This document shows, one piece after another, positions 24,058 through 32,212 of a stretch of 56,076 nucleotides of DNA (position 1 is the first letter of the stretch; every line of letters begins with the position of its first letter). Source of the DNA: Paracoccaceae bacterium (GTDB lineage Bacteria > Pseudomonadota > Alphaproteobacteria > Rhodobacterales > Rhodobacteraceae); NCBI GenBank assembly GCA_024742695.1, contig JANSXY010000025.1, positions 1 to 56,076 on the forward strand, in the 5' to 3' direction. Made by a program: the position numbers and the translations under genes. A model generated the notes under the pieces. The model worked only from the letters and a program-made list of their open reading frames with translations. It did no database searches and was not told the DNA's origin.

Positions 24058-25800
24058 TCAGCGCATTTCCTCCGCCGGAGTTACGCCCAGAATAGCAAGA
24101 CCGGCGGAAATGACAACGCCCGAGGCCCGTGCCAGCGCGATCTTGGCCTGCGAAACGGCCGGATCATCCTGCAGGAAGCGCAGCCCGGGCTCGTCATTGC
24201 CGCGATTCCAGTGCGCGTGCAGTTCCGACGCCAGTTCGTAAAGGTAGAACGCGACGCGATGTGGCTCGCCGTTCCTGGCGGCGATCTCGACCAGCCGCGG
24301 CCATTCGGCGATCTTCTGGGCCAGCGCGATCTCGGCCGGATGCGCCAGTTGCGCAAGGTCCGCAGCGGCCAGCGTCGCGTCATCCGCCGCGATCCCCTGT
24401 TCGGCCGCCTTGCGCAGCACCGAGGCGACACGCGCATGGGCGTATTGCACGTAGAAGACCGGGTTGTCCTTCGACTGCTCCAGCACCTTGTCGAAATCGA
24501 AATCCAGCGGCGCGTCGTTCTTGCGGGTCAGCATCACGAAACGCGTGACATCGGCCCCGGCCTGTTCGACCACGTCGCGCAGGGTCACGAAGGTGCCGGC
24601 GCGCTTCGACATCTTGAACGGCGCGCCGTTCTTCCACAGCTTGACCAGCTGGATCAGCTTGATGTCCAGCGGAACGCGACCGTTCGACAGCGCCCTGACC
24701 GCCGCCTTCATCCGCTTGACATAGCCGCCGTGATCGGCGCCCAGCACATCGATCAGAAGGTCGAAGCCGCGTTCGATCTTGTCCCAGTGATAGGCGATGT
24801 CGGGGGCGAAATAGGTCCACGCGCCATCGGATTTCATCACCGGCCGATCGACGTCGTCACCATGCGCGGTGGAACGAAACAGCGTCTGCTCGCGCGGTTC
24901 CCAATCGTCCGGGGTCTTGCCCTTGGGCGGCTCCAGCACGCCCTCGTAGATCAGGTCCATGCCGCGCAGACGGTCCAGCGCGGCCTCGATCCGGCCGGTG
25001 CCGTAAAGCGACTTCTCGCTGGAATAGACATCCATCCTCACGCCGAGAAGCGCGAGATCGTCGCGGATCATCGCCATCATCGCCGCGGTCGCGAAATCGC
25101 GCACCTCGTCGAGCCATTCGGCTTCCGGCCGGTCGATCAGGCTGCTGCCGTATTTCTGCTTCAGCGCCTCGCCCACCGGGATCAGGTAGTCGCCCGGATA
25201 AAGGCCCTCGGCGATCTCGGGTTCCAGCCCGTTGGCCTCGCGGTAGCGTTCGTAGGCCGACCGCGCCAGCACGTCGACCTGCGCGCCGCCGTCGTTGATA
25301 TAGTATTCGCGGGTAACCGCGTAGCCGGCGAAATCCAGAAGGCTCGCCAGCGCGTCGCCGAACACCGCGCCACGGGTATGGCCGACATGCATCGGCCCGG
25401 TGGGGTTGGCCGAGACGAACTCGACATTCACCTTCAGCCCCTGCCCCATCGTCGAGCGGCCGAAATCGTGCCCGCCGGCCAGCGCGGCGCGCACCACGCC
25501 CTGCCAGACCACGGGCGCCAGCCGCAGGTTCAGAAAGCCGGGCCCCGCGACCTCGGCCGCGGCGATCCGCGGATCGGCGGCCAGCCGGCCGGCCAGCGCC
25601 TCGGCGATCTGCCGCGGCGGCATCCCGGCGGGCTTGGCCAGCACCATCGCGGCGTTGGTGGCCATGTCGCCGTGCGCAGGGTCGCGCGGCGGCTCCACCG
25701 CGACATTGCCGGTGTCGAGCCCGGCGGGCAGCGTGCCCGCCGCCTCCAGTTCGGCCAGCGCCCCGATCACGAGCGCACGGATATCCGCGAAAAGGTTCAT
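24058..25800 (-). CDS. argS: Arginyl-tRNA synthetase
   Basis: A 580-residue class I synthetase that charges tRNA-Arg. The N-terminal additional domain leads into [18 protein letters not shown] with the HIGH-type HVGH. The signature loop is [17 protein letters not shown], a canonical KMSK form that many ArgRS proteins lack. The DALR-type anticodon domain ([22 protein letters not shown]) closes the protein. It has its own promoter in the 81-bp gap after dgt and heads the SPOR-nagZ-scpA-scpB run. Confidence 0.97.
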   Translation of the reverse strand: MNLFADIRALVIGALAELEAAGTLPAGLDTGNVAVEPPRDPAHGDMATNAAMVLAKPAGMPPRQIAEALAGRLAADPRIAAAEVAGPGFLNLRLAPVVWQGVVRAALAGGHDFGRSTMGQGLKVNVEFVSANPTGPMHVGHTRGAVFGDALASLLDFAGYAVTREYYINDGGAQVDVLARSAYERYREANGLEPEIAEGLYPGDYLIPVGEALKQKYGSSLIDRPEAEWLDEVRDFATAAMMAMIRDDLALLGVRMDVYSSEKSLYGTGRIEAALDRLRGMDLIYEGVLEPPKGKTPDDWEPREQTLFRSTAHGDDVDRPVMKSDGAWTYFAPDIAYHWDKIERGFDLLIDVLGADHGGYVKRMKAAVRALSNGRVPLDIKLIQLVKLWKNGAPFKMSKRAGTFVTLRDVVEQAGADVTRFVMLTRKNDAPLDFDFDKVLEQSKDNPVFYVQYAHARVASVLRKAAEQGIAADDATLAAADLAQLAHPAEIALAQKIAEWPRLVEIAARNGEPHRVAFYLYELASELHAHWNRGNDEPGLRFLQDDPAVSQAKIALARASGVVISAGLAILGVTPAEEMR

Positions 25801-25840
25801 CTTGTCTGGCCCCGCTTCTGGCCGCGTCAGCGTTCCGGGC

Positions 25841-25868
25841 GGTCTAGCACGGGTGCGCGCGGCGTCAA
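25841..25868 (-). promoter_or_regulatory. Putative promoter of argS
   Basis: On the minus strand TTGACG (25868-25863) and TAGACC (25846-25841) are separated by 16 bp, 41 bases before the argS ATG. Confidence 0.5.
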
Positions 25869-25881
25869 CATCCCGCGCGGG

Positions 25882-27033
25882 TCAGCCCGCGCCGAACAGC
25901 CGTTCGTGTTCGAGGATCGCGAACCGGTCGGTCATGCCCGCGACATAGTCGAGCACGATGCGCGCCAGCCCGGTGTCGTCGCCCGAAACCCTGGCCACGT
26001 CCTGCTGCCAGTTCTCCGGCAACAGCGTCGGATCGGCCATATAGGCGGGAAACAGGTCGCGCACGATCCGCGTCACCCGGTCGCGTTCGACCACGACCGA
26101 GGGGGCGCGGTACATCCGCTGGAACAGGAACGACTTGACCGCCTTGAGGTTCTGGTAGAGCGGCTTGGAGAACCTGATGATCGGCCCGTCCATCGCGCGG
26201 ATCGCGTCGGCCGACTGCGGGTTGGAGGTGGCCAGCCGGGTCTGGGCGACCGACAGCACGTCCTCGACCATCACGCCGAACACGCGCCTGAGCGCCTCGT
26301 GCCGCCGGCGCATCCGTTCGAGGCCGGGATAAAGCCGGTCGACCTCGGCGAAGGCCGCGCCGATCACCGGCAGCTCGGCCAGTTCCGCCTCGGTGAACAG
26401 GCCCGCGCGCAACCCGTCGTGCAGGTCGTGGTGGTTGTAGGCCACGTCGTCGGCCACGGCGGCCACCTGCGCCTCGGCGCTGGCCTGGGTGGACAGGTCC
26501 AGCGGCCATTCGGCATCGCATTCGGCCAGCGCGTAGGGCAAGGGCGGCGCGACCGGGCCATTGTGCTTCGCGATCCCCTCCAGCGTCTCCCAGGTCAGGT
26601 TCAGCCCGTCGAAATCGGCGTAATGGCGTTCCAGCCGGGTGACGATGCGGATCGCCTGGGCGTTGTGGTCGAACCCGCCCCAGGGGGCCATCATGTCGCA
26701 CAGCGCGTCCTCGCCGGTATGGCCGAAGGGCGGATGGCCGAGATCGTGCGCCAGCGCCACCGCCTCGGCCAGGTCGACGTTCAGCCCCAGCGCCCCGGCC
26801 ATCGTGCGCGCCACCTGCGCCACCTCGATCGTGTGGGTCAGCCGGGTGCGGTAGTAATCGCTTTCATGCTCGACCACGAAGACCTGGGTCTTGTGCTTCA
26901 GCCGACGGAAGGCCGAGGAATGGATGATCCTGTCGCGGTCGCGCTGGAACGGCGACCGGAAGGTGGACATCCGTTCCGGGTGCAGCCGCCCGCGGCTGTC
27001 GCCGGGCTGGCAGGCATAGGGGGCAAGGGTCAT
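25882..27033 (-). CDS. dgt: Deoxyguanosinetriphosphate triphosphohydrolase-like HD protein
   Basis: A 383-residue HD-domain protein of the dGTPase-like type 2 family, which cleaves dNTPs to deoxynucleoside and triphosphate and so trims dNTP pools. The metal motif is H (in RLTHTIEVAQVAR), HD (in AHDLGHPPFGHTGEDAL) and a later D (in DDVAYNHHDL). FRSPFQRDRDRIIHSSAFRRL, quoted here as FQRDRDRIIHSSAFRRL, is a family N-terminal block. It is divergent from the erpA-like gene, 74 bp apart, and upstream of argS. Confidence 0.94.
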   Translation of the reverse strand: MTLAPYACQPGDSRGRLHPERMSTFRSPFQRDRDRIIHSSAFRRLKHKTQVFVVEHESDYYRTRLTHTIEVAQVARTMAGALGLNVDLAEAVALAHDLGHPPFGHTGEDALCDMMAPWGGFDHNAQAIRIVTRLERHYADFDGLNLTWETLEGIAKHNGPVAPPLPYALAECDAEWPLDLSTQASAEAQVAAVADDVAYNHHDLHDGLRAGLFTEAELAELPVIGAAFAEVDRLYPGLERMRRRHEALRRVFGVMVEDVLSVAQTRLATSNPQSADAIRAMDGPIIRFSKPLYQNLKAVKSFLFQRMYRAPSVVVERDRVTRIVRDLFPAYMADPTLLPENWQQDVARVSGDDTGLARIVLDYVAGMTDRFAILEHERLFGAG

Positions 27034-27047
27034 CCTACCGTCCGTTC

Positions 27048-27076
27048 TTGTTGCGCCTCCGGCCCCTGCCTATATC
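27048..27076 (+). promoter_or_regulatory. Putative promoter of erpA-like gene
   Basis: TTGTTG (27048-27053), a 17-bp spacer and TATATC (27071-27076) lie 31 bases before the start codon. Confidence 0.5.
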
Positions 27077-27107
27077 CTCGATGCCACGGAAATGATACGG
27101 TCTTGCC

Positions 27108-27446
27108 ATGACGGACACGCTCACCCTGCCCCCGCGCGTCACCGAACGCGCCTTCGCCCGGCTCGCCGAGATCAACGCCCAGACGGGCGAGGCCAAGGCC
27201 CTGCGCGTTGCGGTCGAGGGCGGCGGCTGTTCCGGCTTCCAGTACGACATCCGGCTGGACGAGCCCGAGGCCGAGGACATCGTGCTGGAAGGCGGCGGCC
27301 AGAAGGTGCTGATCGATCCGGTTTCGTTGCCGTTCCTGCAAAACGCGGTGATCGATTTCTCCGAGGAACTGATCGGCGCGCGATTCGTGATCGAGAACCC
27401 GAATGCCTCGTCCTCCTGCGGCTGCGGCACCTCGTTTTCGATCTGA
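27108..27446 (+). CDS. erpA: HesB/IscA-family iron-sulfur cluster insertion protein (ErpA-like)
   Basis: A 112-residue A-type carrier. The three cluster ligands are present: C41 in GGGCSGFQYD and C104 and C106 in SSSCGCGTSFSI. The protein accepts an Fe-S cluster from the assembly scaffold and hands it to targets. Assignment to ErpA over IscA rests on the lone genomic position away from a suf or isc operon and on the short C-terminus, and is tentative. It is divergent from dgt. Confidence 0.9.
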   Translation: MTDTLTLPPRVTERAFARLAEINAQTGEAKALRVAVEGGGCSGFQYDIRLDEPEAEDIVLEGGGQKVLIDPVSLPFLQNAVIDFSEELIGARFVIENPNASSSCGCGTSFSI

Positions 27447-27499
27447 TCGGCGCCGGTCCGCGTAGACCCCGCACAGGCTGACACAGGCGCGGGGGCCCC

Positions 27500-28213
27500 A
27501 TGACGACGATCCTGATGCTGGGTTCCGGCCCTGGCGTGACCGAGGTGGCGGACTGGCCGCGCGCGCCGTTCGACCGGATCGTGGCGATCAACAACGCCTG
27601 GCGGGTGCGGCCGGACTGGGACGACCTCATCCATCCCTGGGACTTCCCCGAAGACCGGATGCCGCCCGCCCCCGTGCCCGGCCAGCGGATCGTGACCGAG
27701 GCGGATTTCGTGCCAGCGCAGAACCGCTGGGGCGGCTTCGTCTATGCCGGGGCGACGATGGCCTATACCGCGGGCTACTGGGCGCTCGACGCGCTGGCGC
27801 CGCGGGTTCTGGCCTATTTCGGCTGCGACATGCACTATCCGACGACCGGGCAGACCCATTTCTACGGCGCGGGCACCGCGGACCCGCTGCGCCCCGACAT
27901 CACCCTGCAATCGCTGGAGGCGAAGGCGGCGCGGCTGATGATCCTTGCCGCCGAGGCCGGGCACGCGGTGGTGAACCTGTCCGACGGGCCGTCGCGGCTG
28001 GTGTTCCCGCGCGCCCGCGCCGCCGATCTCGACAGCATCCGGCCGGCAGCGTTCGACCGCGGCGCGGCGGACGAGGCGCGGGCGGCGGAGGCGGGGCTGG
28101 GCTACCACGTGCCCTCGGGCCGCTACTGGGAGGAACTCGACCGGTTCGACCCGGCCGAACTGTCGCGGATCGACGCGCTGTGGCTGGCCGCCGCCGGGCA
28201 CCGCGCCGCCTGA
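27500..28213 (+). CDS. Conserved hypothetical protein with Rossmann-like start
   Basis: A 237-residue protein I do not recognise with certainty. It opens with MTTILMLGSGPGVTEVADW, a nucleotide-binding-like GSGPG turn after a beta strand, followed by VAINNAWRV, then YFGCDMHYP and a THFYGAGTADPLRP segment. This order recalls DUF115-like and sialyltransferase-like Rossmann proteins of surface glycan pathways, but the similarity is only by eye. No signal peptide or membrane helix is seen. It lies 53 bp after the erpA-like gene and 61 bp before xthA, with no obvious functional link to either. Confidence 0.75.
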   Translation: MTTILMLGSGPGVTEVADWPRAPFDRIVAINNAWRVRPDWDDLIHPWDFPEDRMPPAPVPGQRIVTEADFVPAQNRWGGFVYAGATMAYTAGYWALDALAPRVLAYFGCDMHYPTTGQTHFYGAGTADPLRPDITLQSLEAKAARLMILAAEAGHAVVNLSDGPSRLVFPRARAADLDSIRPAAFDRGAADEARAAEAGLGYHVPSGRYWEELDRFDPAELSRIDALWLAAAGHRAA

Positions 28214-28274
28214 CCGGCTTGCCCCGCCCCCGCGCCGGGGCCTAGAAGGTGACAGCATCACGAAGGGGCCGGCC

Positions 28275-29057
28275 ATGAAGATCGCCACGTTCAACATCAA
28301 CGGCATCAAGGCCCGGATCGATCGGCTGCTGGATTGGCTCGGCCGCGCCGCGCCCGATGTCGCGCTGCTGCAAGAGATCAAGTCGGTCGACGAGGGGTTT
28401 CCGCGCGAGGCGATCGAGGCGCTGGGCTACACCGTCGAGACCCATGGCCAGAAGGGGTTCAACGGGGTCGCGATCCTGTCGCGCCTGCCGCTGGACGATG
28501 TCGCCCGCCGCCTGCCCGGCGACGAGGCCGACGAACAGGCCCGCTGGATCGAGGCGACCGTGATCGGCACCCGCCCGATCCGCGTGGCCGGGCTTTACCT
28601 GCCCAACGGCAATCCCGCGCCGGGGCCGAAGTTCGACTACAAGCTGGCCTGGATGGATCGGATGGAGGCGCGGGTGCGCGCCATCCTCGCCGCCGAAACC
28701 CCGGCGGTCTTCGCCGGCGATTACAACGTGATCCCGCAAGCCGAGGATGCCGCCCGCCCCGAGGCCTGGGTGACGGACGCGCTGTTCCGCCCCGAAAGCC
28801 GCGCCGCCTTCCACCGGCTCGTGAACCTCGGCCTGACCGACGCGATCCGCGCCCGCCAGCCCGACGGCCCCGGCCCCTTCACCTTCTGGGATTACCAGGC
28901 CGCCGCCTGGGAGCGGAACGACGGGATCAGGATCGATCACCTGCTGCTCACCCCGCAGGCCGCCGACCTGTTGCGCGCCGCCGGGGTGGACCGCGACGAG
29001 CGGGCGCTGGAAAAGCCGTCCGACCACGTCCCGGTCTGGATCGACCTCGACGCCTGA
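28275..29057 (+). CDS. xthA: Exodeoxyribonuclease III
   Basis: A 260-residue exonuclease III/AP endonuclease of the EEP fold. MKIATFNINGIKARI supplies the metal-binding Asn, LLQEIKSVDEGFP the catalytic Glu, YLPNGN and FAGDYNVIP the phosphate and metal site, and RIDHLLLTP with PSDHVPVW the closing Asp-His pair. It cuts at abasic sites in base excision repair. Its stop is only five bases from the stop of the convergent monooxygenase gene. Confidence 0.96.
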   Translation: MKIATFNINGIKARIDRLLDWLGRAAPDVALLQEIKSVDEGFPREAIEALGYTVETHGQKGFNGVAILSRLPLDDVARRLPGDEADEQARWIEATVIGTRPIRVAGLYLPNGNPAPGPKFDYKLAWMDRMEARVRAILAAETPAVFAGDYNVIPQAEDAARPEAWVTDALFRPESRAAFHRLVNLGLTDAIRARQPDGPGPFTFWDYQAAAWERNDGIRIDHLLLTPQAADLLRAAGVDRDERALEKPSDHVPVWIDLDA

Positions 29058-29062
29058 GCGGT

Positions 29063-30238
29063 TCAGCCGGCCTGCGTCACGTCGTGATCGTAAAGCCAGT
29101 CGAACCGGCCCAGCACCCGGCCCGGCGCGACCCGTCCGGCCAGCCTAAGCCCGAAATGCCCGATATCGCGCGCGATTCCCGACAGGTGATAGGCCCGCGC
29201 GTTTGCCGAAGCCGCCTCGACGGCGCGGCGCACCCGGCCCTCGCGCAGCGCCTGGTAGCGGGCCAGCGCCTGCTCTTCCACCGGGTCATCCGCCAGGCAG
29301 GCGGCCAGAACCCAGGCATCCTCCAGCGCCAGAACGGCGCCCTGCGCCAGGAACGGCAGCGTCGGATGCGCGGCATCGCCAAGGATCGCGGCCCCCTGCC
29401 CGTGCCAGCGCGCCGCGACCGGGTGGCGGAACAGCCCCCAAAGCCCCGGCGCCTCGACCTGGTCGAGCCAGCCGCGCACCGCGGGCGCGAACCGCTCGAA
29501 GGCAAGGCGCAGCGGCAGCGGATCGTCGGACAGCGACCAGCTTTCCTCGACCCAGCGGCGGCGTTCCTCGACGGCGACGATGTTGCGCAGCCGGCCGCCC
29601 CGCAACGGGTAGGTCACCAGGTGCCGGCCCGGCCCCATGTGCACCTGGACCTCCGGCGCGACCTCGCCGGGCGTGCAGGGCAAGGTGGCGCGCCAGGCGA
29701 CCTGGCCGGTGAAGAACGGCGCCACGGTTCCGTTCAGCGCGCCCCGCACGACCGAATGCAGCCCGTCCGCGCCGATCAGCAGCCCGGTCTCGATCTCGGC
29801 GCCCTGTTTCGTGACCAGCCGGGGCGGATGCGCGCCCAGCCGCACCTCGGAGACCTCTTGCAAGAGCCGGATCCGCACGCCGGCCTCGCGCGCGCCGTCG
29901 GCCAAAAGCTCGATCAGGTCGGCGCGATGGATGGCGCGGAACGCCCGGCCCGGCTTCAAATGGTCGAAATCCAGCCGGATCAGCCGCTCGCCGGTCTCGC
30001 CGTCCCACAGTTCGACCGCCGGCGTACGGCTGCCGGCCGCCTCCAGCGCCGCGCCCAGCCCCAGCGCCTCCAGCACCGCCGCGCCATTGGGCGATACCTG
30101 AAGCCCGGCCCCGACCTCGCGGATCTCGGGCGCCTGTTCGAGCACGGTGACCGAGGCGCCGCGCAGCGCCAGCGCCCGCGCCACGGCAAGCCCGCCGACG
30201 CCGGCGCCCAGCACGGTGATCTCGCGCCCGGTCAGCAT
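29063..30238 (-). CDS. FAD-dependent aromatic monooxygenase (salicylate/3-hydroxybenzoate hydroxylase-like)
   Basis: A 391-residue group A flavoprotein monooxygenase. It has the FAD-binding VLGAGVGGLAVARAL near residue 10, the DG motif in LLIGADGLHSVVR and the GD motif in AAILGDAAHPTLPFLAQGA. The sequence around ALEDAWVLAACLADDP and the C-terminal half resemble salicylate and 3-hydroxybenzoate 6-hydroxylases more than UbiH. Substrate is not determinable, and no ring-cleavage genes are nearby. It reads away from dksA with a hairpin terminator between them. Confidence 0.85.
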   Translation of the reverse strand: MLTGREITVLGAGVGGLAVARALALRGASVTVLEQAPEIREVGAGLQVSPNGAAVLEALGLGAALEAAGSRTPAVELWDGETGERLIRLDFDHLKPGRAFRAIHRADLIELLADGAREAGVRIRLLQEVSEVRLGAHPPRLVTKQGAEIETGLLIGADGLHSVVRGALNGTVAPFFTGQVAWRATLPCTPGEVAPEVQVHMGPGRHLVTYPLRGGRLRNIVAVEERRRWVEESWSLSDDPLPLRLAFERFAPAVRGWLDQVEAPGLWGLFRHPVAARWHGQGAAILGDAAHPTLPFLAQGAVLALEDAWVLAACLADDPVEEQALARYQALREGRVRRAVEAASANARAYHLSGIARDIGHFGLRLAGRVAPGRVLGRFDWLYDHDVTQAG

Positions 30239-30260
30239 GCCCGCCGCCCGAGACGAAAAC

Positions 30261-30282
30261 GCCGGGGCGTTTCGGCCCCGGC
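30261..30282 (-). terminator. Intrinsic terminator after dksA
   Basis: On the minus strand an 8-bp GCCGGGGC/GCCCCGGC stem with a 6-base loop is followed by GTTTTCG, 32 bases beyond the dksA stop. Confidence 0.65.
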
Positions 30283-30314
30283 GCGGTCTGGTCTTGCTGC
30301 CGGCATCGCCCGGA

Positions 30315-30737
30315 TCAGTCGTCGCGATGCACGCGTTCGCGCCGCTCGTGGCGTTCCTGCGCCTCGAGCGTCATGGTGGCGATCGGCCGTGCATCGAGAC
30401 GCCGCAGGCTGATCGGTTCGCCGGTCACCTCGCAATAGCCGTATTCACCGTTCTCGATCCGGCGCAGGGCCGAGTCGATCTTGGCCACCAGCTTGCGCTG
30501 CCGGTCGCGGGTGCGCAGTTCCAGGGCCCGGTCGGTTTCCTCGCTGGCGCGGTCGGCGATGTCGGGCACGTTGCGGGCGCTGTCCTGGAGGCCCTCGATG
30601 GTTTCCGCGGATTGCTCCATCAGTTCCATCTTCCAGTTGACCAGCTTGCGCCGGAAATACTCCAACTGGCGCTCGTTCATGAACGGTTCGTCTTCGGCGG
30701 GACGGTAATCCTTCGGAAGAAAGACCTCGGCCTTCAT
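30315..30737 (-). CDS. dksA: RNA polymerase-binding protein DksA (single-cysteine type)
   Basis: A 140-residue DksA that binds in the RNA polymerase secondary channel with ppGpp. The coiled-coil tip DIADRA (D59, D62, A64) matches the functional DxxDxA of E. coli DksA. The zinc-finger region keeps only one Cys, C102 in YGYCEVTGEPI, in place of four. Single-Cys DksA is known from Rhodobacter and still works. AAGGAGG (30746-30752, minus) points to ATG 30737. An ATG at 30788 would add 17 acidic residues and has a weaker site. It is divergent from moxR. Confidence 0.94.
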   Translation of the reverse strand: MKAEVFLPKDYRPAEDEPFMNERQLEYFRRKLVNWKMELMEQSAETIEGLQDSARNVPDIADRASEETDRALELRTRDRQRKLVAKIDSALRRIENGEYGYCEVTGEPISLRRLDARPIATMTLEAQERHERRERVHRDD

Positions 30738-30854
30738 CTCTGCGTCCTCCTTGGGTGCCAGATCGGCGTCTGAGTCTGTCAGGGTCATTCGGCACCTCTT
30801 TCCGGGGGCTGCCATACCCGATGGACGTGGGGATGTCACTAGCCCAAACCCGCC

Positions 30855-30882
30855 TTGCAGCAATTTGGCCCTGCCGCTAACG
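30855..30882 (+). promoter_or_regulatory. Putative promoter of the moxR operon
   Basis: TTGCAG (30855-30860), a 16-bp spacer and CTAACG (30877-30882) precede the moxR ATG by 38 bases. The 183-bp dksA-moxR gap must also hold the dksA promoter, for which TAGTGA (30841-30836, minus) is a possible -10. Confidence 0.35.
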
Positions 30883-30920
30883 TGGCGCCGGTCAGCCACC
30901 CCCAGAGCCGTGGAATTCCT

Positions 30921-31760
30921 ATGAAATTCGCCTCCACCGCGAGCTATGTCGCGCCTCCGGACCTGATTGTCGCCGTGAACGCCGCCGTGGCGCTGGAACG
31001 GCCGCTGCTGGTCAAGGGCGAGCCCGGAACCGGCAAGACGGAACTGGCGCGGCAGGTGGCCGAGTCGCTTGGCCTGCCGCTGGTCGAATGGCATGTGAAA
31101 TCCACCACCCGCGCCCACCAGGGGCTATACGAATACGACGCCGTCAGCCGGCTGCGCGACAGCCAGCTGGGCGACGAACGGGTGCATGACGTGCGCAACT
31201 ACATCCGCCGGGGCAAGCTATGGCAGGCCTTCGAGGCCGAGGGCAAGGTCGTGCTGCTGATCGACGAGATCGACAAGGCCGACATCGAGTTTCCCAACGA
31301 CCTGTTGCAGGAACTCGACCGCATGGAGTTCCATGTCTACGAGACCGGCGAGACGGTGCGGGCGCGGCACCGCCCGGTGGTGATCATCACCTCCAACAAC
31401 GAAAAGGAATTGCCCGACGCCTTCCTGCGGCGCTGTTTCTTCCACTACATCCGGTTCCCCGATCCCGAGGTGATGAAGGCGATCGTCGAGGTGCATTTCC
31501 CCGGCATCCGCGATGCGCTGCTGACCTCGGCGCTGACACGGTTCTACGAGATTCGCGAAACGCCGGGGCTGAAGAAGAAGCCCTCCACCTCCGAGGTGCT
31601 GGACTGGCTCAAGCTCTTGCTGGCCGAGGATCTGGCGCCCGAGGATCTGCGCCATGACGGGCGCAACCTTCTGCCGAAGCTGCACGGCGCGCTTCTGAAG
31701 AACGAGCAGGACGTGCATCTGTTCGAACGGCTGGCCTTCGCCGCGCGGGCGGGGCGCTGA
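30921..31760 (+). CDS. MoxR-family AAA+ ATPase
   Basis: A 279-residue single AAA+ module of the MoxR/CbbQ class, chaperones that work with a VWA partner to remodel or insert metal into target enzymes. Walker A is GEPGTGKT (33-40) and Walker B is VVLLIDEIDKAD; sensor-like ITSNNEKELPDAFLRRC follows. The C-terminal helical lid includes PSTSEVLDWLKLLL. The VWA partner lies three genes downstream in the same unit. GTG of the next gene begins two bases after the stop, so coupling is tight. The client protein is unknown. Confidence 0.93.
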   Translation: MKFASTASYVAPPDLIVAVNAAVALERPLLVKGEPGTGKTELARQVAESLGLPLVEWHVKSTTRAHQGLYEYDAVSRLRDSQLGDERVHDVRNYIRRGKLWQAFEAEGKVVLLIDEIDKADIEFPNDLLQELDRMEFHVYETGETVRARHRPVVIITSNNEKELPDAFLRRCFFHYIRFPDPEVMKAIVEVHFPGIRDALLTSALTRFYEIRETPGLKKKPSTSEVLDWLKLLLAEDLAPEDLRHDGRNLLPKLHGALLKNEQDVHLFERLAFAARAGR

Positions 31761-31762
31761 GC

Positions 31763-32212
31763 GTGACCGGGATCGTCATTCGGCCGCTGCGGCCGGCCGA
31801 CGAGGCGGCCTGGCGCCGGCTCTGGACCGGCTACCTGGACTACTACGAAACCCGCGTTCCCGACGAGGTCTACGCAACGACCTTCGCGCGGCTCCTGTCC
31901 GGGGCCGAGGGCGAGTTTCACGGGCTTGTCGCCGACCGGGACGGTCAGCCCGTTGGGCTGGTGCACTACCTCTTTCACCGGCATTGCTGGAAGATCGAGA
32001 ACACCTGCTACCTGCAGGATCTCTATACCGATCCCGAGGCGCGCGGCCGGGGCGTGGCGCGGGCCCTGATCGAGGCGATCTATGCCGCCGCCGATGCCGC
32101 GGGCGCGCCGTCCGTCTACTGGCTGACGCAGGAGTTCAACTACCGGGGCCGGATGCTCTACGACAAGGTCGGCGTGAAGACCCCGTTCATCCGCTACAAC
32201 CGGCCGCTTTGA
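31763..32212 (+). CDS. GNAT family N-acetyltransferase
   Basis: A 149-residue GNAT enzyme with the acetyl-CoA loop TDPEARGRGVARALIEAIY (R/QxxGxG/A form) and the terminal YDKVGVKTPFIRY strand. It uses a GTG start (31763) two bases after the moxR stop. Its stop shares a base with the ATG of the DUF2927 gene (TGATG). The acceptor substrate is unknown. Its presence inside a MoxR-VWA operon may mean it modifies a component of that system, or it may simply ride along. Confidence 0.88.
   Translation: MTGIVIRPLRPADEAAWRRLWTGYLDYYETRVPDEVYATTFARLLSGAEGEFHGLVADRDGQPVGLVHYLFHRHCWKIENTCYLQDLYTDPEARGRGVARALIEAIYAAADAAGAPSVYWLTQEFNYRGRMLYDKVGVKTPFIRYNRPL

Noticed and set aside
30738-30788. Upstream start for dksA
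   Set aside because: It would add 17 acidic residues; the downstream ATG has a better SD (AAGGAGG) and gives the usual 140-residue length.
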